This document shows, in pieces, positions 61,198-64,000 of a stretch of 64,000 nt of DNA. The DNA is from Anoxynatronum sibiricum (GTDB lineage Bacteria; Bacillota; Clostridia; Peptostreptococcales; Tindalliaceae). The stretch covers positions 62,001 to 126,000 of the forward strand of contig NZ_JBCITM010000010.1 in the NCBI RefSeq assembly GCF_039414295.1, read 5' to 3'. Each line of letters opens with the position of its first letter. Positions within the stretch are counted from its first letter, which is position 1. The notes beneath the pieces were generated by a model. It was not told where the DNA came from. It searched no databases and saw only the letters and a list, made by a program, of their open reading frames with translations. The translations under genes and the position numbers were made by a program.

Positions 61198-62568
61198 CTA
61201 AAAAATGGATGGGTTGAAAAGGGTATGGGGCAGTTGAATCCCATTGGATTCCAGCATTTCAGTGAACTTGGGTCGAATGCCGGTGGCCACAAATTCTCCC
61301 ATGACTTTGCCCCGTTCATCAACACCGTGTTGTTTGAAGAGATACAGGTCTTGCAGGGTGATCACATCCCCCTCCATCCCCTGTACTTCGGTTAAGTGGG
61401 TGATGCGCCGGGAACCATCCCGCAGGCGGCTCTGGTGAATGATCAGGTCCACCGCCGAGGCAATCTGCTCCCGAATGGCCCGCACCGGCAGGTCCATGCC
61501 GGCCATGAGCACCATGGTTTCCAGCCGGGAAATCATATCCCGGGGGGTGTTGGCATGGCCGGTGGTGAGGGAACCGTCGTGGCCGGTGTTCATGGCCTGG
61601 AGCATATCCAGCGCTTCGCCGCTGCGCACCTCTCCCACCACAATGCGGTCGGGGCGCATCCGCAGGGAGTTTTTCACCAGGTCACGAATGGTGACGGCTC
61701 CCTTGCCTTCAATGTTGGGCGGGCGGCTTTCCAGGGTGATGACATGGGGCTGCCGCAGCTGTATTTCCGCCGCATCTTCAATGGTGACAATGCGGTCACT
61801 GTCGGGAATAAAGGAGGACATCACGTTCAGCGTGGTGGTTTTACCACTGCCGGTGCCTCCTGAAACGATGATATTCAGCCGCCCCTTGACGCAGGCATCG
61901 AGGAATTCAGCCATCTCCCGGGTGAGGGTGCCAAAGTTGATCAGGTCTTCCACGGTGAAGGGATCGGTGGCAAACTTACGAATGGTCACCGTGGGGCCGT
62001 TGAGGGCCAACGGGGGGATGATGGCATTCACACGGGAACCGTCGGGAAGGCGGGCATCCACCATGGGACTGCTCTCGTCGATGCGCCGGCCAATGGGAGC
62101 CACGATGCGTTCAATCACATTGAGCACATGGTCGTCATCCCTGAACCGCACCCCGGTGAGCTCCAGCTTTCCGTTCCGCTCGGCGTACACCATGCGGGGG
62201 CCGTTGACCATGACTTCGCTCACGGCTTCATCCTGAAGCAGGGGATTGATGGGGCCATAGCCGATGATTTCATCCACCATTTCCTGCTTCAGCCGCAGCC
62301 GGTCCATCCGCAGGTGCACCTCGGTGCCGGTTTCCTGCACCAGCTGGTCCACCAGCTCTTCAATGCGCTTGACCACGGCTTTTTCCGAATCCTGCTCTGT
62401 TTCCTTTTCATCGGGCTTGGCGTTTTTCAGCTTGTCCACAATTTTGCCGTGAAGCTCATGCTTCCAGGCCGCATGGGGGTCTGCCAGTTCCACCAGATTT
62501 TTCGGCTGCTGTTCTTCCTGGCTGCGGTCTTTTTCTTTTTTCTTTTCCAGCTTTTGTAATAATGACAT
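61198..62568 (-). CDS. tadA: Tad pilus secretion ATPase TadA/CpaF
   Basis: 456 residues. An N-terminal helical region leads into the hexameric ATPase: QEMVDEIIGYGPINPLLQDEAVSEVMVNGP, Walker A SGGTGSGKTTT, the Asp box, Walker B region RPDRIVVGEVRSGEALDMLQAMNTGHDGSLTTGHAN with His box. It powers pilus assembly and, in known Tad systems, retraction. It starts 12 bp after tadZ. Confidence 0.95.
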   Translation of the reverse strand: MSLLQKLEKKKEKDRSQEEQQPKNLVELADPHAAWKHELHGKIVDKLKNAKPDEKETEQDSEKAVVKRIEELVDQLVQETGTEVHLRMDRLRLKQEMVDEIIGYGPINPLLQDEAVSEVMVNGPRMVYAERNGKLELTGVRFRDDDHVLNVIERIVAPIGRRIDESSPMVDARLPDGSRVNAIIPPLALNGPTVTIRKFATDPFTVEDLINFGTLTREMAEFLDACVKGRLNIIVSGGTGSGKTTTLNVMSSFIPDSDRIVTIEDAAEIQLRQPHVITLESRPPNIEGKGAVTIRDLVKNSLRMRPDRIVVGEVRSGEALDMLQAMNTGHDGSLTTGHANTPRDMISRLETMVLMAGMDLPVRAIREQIASAVDLIIHQSRLRDGSRRITHLTEVQGMEGDVITLQDLYLFKQHGVDERGKVMGEFVATGIRPKFTEMLESNGIQLPHTLFNPSIF

Positions 62569-62580
62569 GCCCCATCACTC

Positions 62581-63807
62581 CTAAAAGTTAAACAAACGGT
62601 TAACGACCATTTTATTCTTTCGGCTGCTGCGGCTCTTGTCGCCTTCCAGCAGGTTCAGTTCTTCCATCAGGTTCATCACACTGATGGACACACCGGCATT
62701 GGGCTGGCTGATGACAAAAGGCTGGCCCTTGTTGATGGCGGTGCGCACCACCCGCTGGTCTTCAGGAATGGCGGCGGTGAGGTGGGTGTCCAATGTGGTT
62801 TCCAGGTCTTTCACCTTGATGCCTTCCCGGTTCTGCTGGTTCAGCACAATACTGGTGCGGCCGGCATACTTGAGGGTGGCGAAAATTTCCCGTGCCGATT
62901 TCACATGTTTCAGGGTGGTCAGTTCCTGGTTCAGCATCAGGGCAATCACATCGCTGGCATCCAGCACATTGAGATTGATGTCGCTGTAAGAAGGCGCCGT
63001 ATCCACCAGAATGTAGTCATAATGATTCCGCAGGATTTTGAGAATTTTTTCCACATGGTCGGCCTCCACCAGTTCTCCCTGCTCGGGGCTGGAGGGGGCG
63101 GCCAGAATCTGAACCCCGGTTAGATGGGGTACCATGTAGCTTTCAATGAGGCCCAGATCCATCCCGTTTTCATCCTGCACCAGGTCGGCAACACTGCCCT
63201 TGGCTGCCACGTTCAGCATTACTGAAACGTCGCCGGAGGCCAGGTCCAGGTCAATGAGAGCCACTTTTTTCTGCGTCTGCCGGGCCAGTGCCACGGCCAG
63301 GTTGCAGGCCAGGGTGGTTTTTCCCACGCCGCCTTTGGTACAGAAAAAGCTGACAATCTTGCCTTTTTTGGCGTAGCGTTCCTGGGTGGTTTCCTTCACC
63401 GGTGCGCCGCCGCCAAACTGCAGGTTGCGCCGCTGCTGGCTCTGGTGCACCCGGCGAATGGTTTCTGCCAGTTCGGCAGAGGTGAGGGGTTTCACCATGT
63501 ATTCCCGGGCACCGGCGGCCATGGCCTTGCGCAGGTACTCCTGTTCTCCCTGAATGGAGACAATGATGATGGCCGATTCAGGCACCTTCATGGAAATTTC
63601 CTCCGTGGCACCGATGCCGTCGAGACCGGGCATGTTGACATCCATCAGAATCACATCCGGCTTCAGATCCATGGCCAGGGCCACGGCTTCGTGGCCGTCG
63701 CCGGCTTCGCCCACCACTTCCATATCATCTTCAAAATAAAGCAATCGCTTGATATCTTCCCGTGTATTGGCGATATCGTCTGTCACCAGAACCCGAATGG
63801 GTGTCAT
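62581..63807 (-). CDS. tadZ: Tad pilus localisation protein TadZ/CpaE with N-terminal receiver domain
   Basis: 408 residues from the ATG at 63807 (AAGGAGG upstream). The N-terminal receiver (about 1-120) has the DDI acidic pair, acceptor Asp in VILMDVNMPGLDG and Lys in MVKPLTSAEL, so it may be phosphorylated. The ParA/MinD-type ATPase follows with the deviant Walker A CTKGGVGKTTLACN. TadZ places the secretion machine at the pole. It leads tadA by 12 bp and follows cpaB. Confidence 0.92.
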   Translation of the reverse strand: MTPIRVLVTDDIANTREDIKRLLYFEDDMEVVGEAGDGHEAVALAMDLKPDVILMDVNMPGLDGIGATEEISMKVPESAIIIVSIQGEQEYLRKAMAAGAREYMVKPLTSAELAETIRRVHQSQQRRNLQFGGGAPVKETTQERYAKKGKIVSFFCTKGGVGKTTLACNLAVALARQTQKKVALIDLDLASGDVSVMLNVAAKGSVADLVQDENGMDLGLIESYMVPHLTGVQILAAPSSPEQGELVEADHVEKILKILRNHYDYILVDTAPSYSDINLNVLDASDVIALMLNQELTTLKHVKSAREIFATLKYAGRTSIVLNQQNREGIKVKDLETTLDTHLTAAIPEDQRVVRTAINKGQPFVISQPNAGVSISVMNLMEELNLLEGDKSRSSRKNKMVVNRLFNF

Positions 63808-63850
63808 GGGATTTCCTCCTTCTCTTGGCTGGTTCACTTTTTTGGCTGGT

Positions 63851-64000
63851 TTAGCGCATTAATCCTTCCACACCCACCATGGGAATCACCACCACCCGGT
63901 CATCCTCCGGCGAACGGAGAGACAACTGAATGCTGCCGTACTGAATGGCCAGGGCAATTTGCTGGGCTTCTTCCGGTGCCACCATGAGGGTGACGGTTTC
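63851..64000 (-). CDS. cpaB: Flp pilus assembly protein CpaB (RcpC-like), C-terminal part
   Basis: Open from the window edge to TAA at 63851-63853, 49 residues: ETVTLMVAPEEAQQIALAIQYG followed by SIQLSLRSPEDDRVVVIPM. This matches the end of the CpaB/RcpC SAF-domain proteins that precede tadZ in Tad loci. The start and any flp pilin gene lie outside the window. Confidence 0.78.
   Translation of the reverse strand, partial: ETVTLMVAPEEAQQIALAIQYGSIQLSLRSPEDDRVVVIPMVGVEGLMR

Overview
The window looks like a chromosomal segment of an anaerobic Gram-positive bacterium of the Clostridia. This rests on AGGAGG-type ribosome binding sites (often with GTG or TTG starts), sigma-A-like promoters, a tRNA-sensing T-box leader, an archaeal-type AspRS encoded with GatCAB, DegS/DegU-type two-component genes, a VanW protein, and two genes with in-frame TGA codons that read convincingly as selenocysteine. 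No 16S gene or species marker is present, so genus is not claimed.

Layout. 1-4.75 kb: the first three genes of a type I-C CRISPR-Cas operon (cas3, cas5c, cas8c) on the minus strand; cas7, adaptation genes and array would lie beyond position 1. 4.9-9.95 kb: aspS-gatC-gatA-gatB under a T-box leader, the tRNA-dependent route to Asn-tRNA(Asn). 10-13.6 kb: an HtrA-like membrane protease, S-adenosylhomocysteinase and an HD-GYP protein. 13.9-18.8 kb: a complete branched-chain amino acid ABC transporter (livKHMGF) on the plus strand. 18.8-29.6 kb: signalling and housekeeping genes (PAS histidine kinase, HAD phosphatase, diguanylate cyclase, PIN-PhoH ATPase, PhoR/PhoB-like pair, MBL hydrolase, nitroreductase, single-domain response regulator). 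29.7-36.2 kb: envelope genes (VanW, PRC-barrel, acidic membrane protein), an Hsp20, and a flotillin/NfeD pair. 36.6-45.6 kb: nucleotidase, YihY-type membrane protein, a LysR regulator resembling the selenium-metabolism-associated subfamily, a ThiF-like E1 enzyme, ApbE with a duplicated FMN-binding-like lipoprotein, MotAB and SpeD. 45.6-53.5 kb: a RibD-C reductase, a tandem-RCK potassium channel, a CC/Se-type selenoprotein, YgiQ, a lipoprotein selenoprotein MsrA coupled to a UspA protein, and a TetR regulator. 53.6-64 kb: a hybrid kinase and a long minus-strand operon, cpaB-tadZ-tadA-tadB-tadC-DUF192-HAMP sensor-degS-degU, which joins Tad pilus assembly to a two-component system.

The points most worth a second look are: (1) the two selenoprotein genes, each broken by a TGA that ordinary gene callers would truncate or miss, each followed by a hairpin of bacterial SECIS geometry; (2) a dispersed 3'-UTR repeat family, five copies in 64 kb, one of them a 250-bp foldback element with identical palindromic ends; (3) a T-box with an Asn-type specifier and an overlapping Glu codon; (4) a lipoprotein beside apbE made of two FMN-binding-like repeats that lack the canonical SGAT flavinylation motif.
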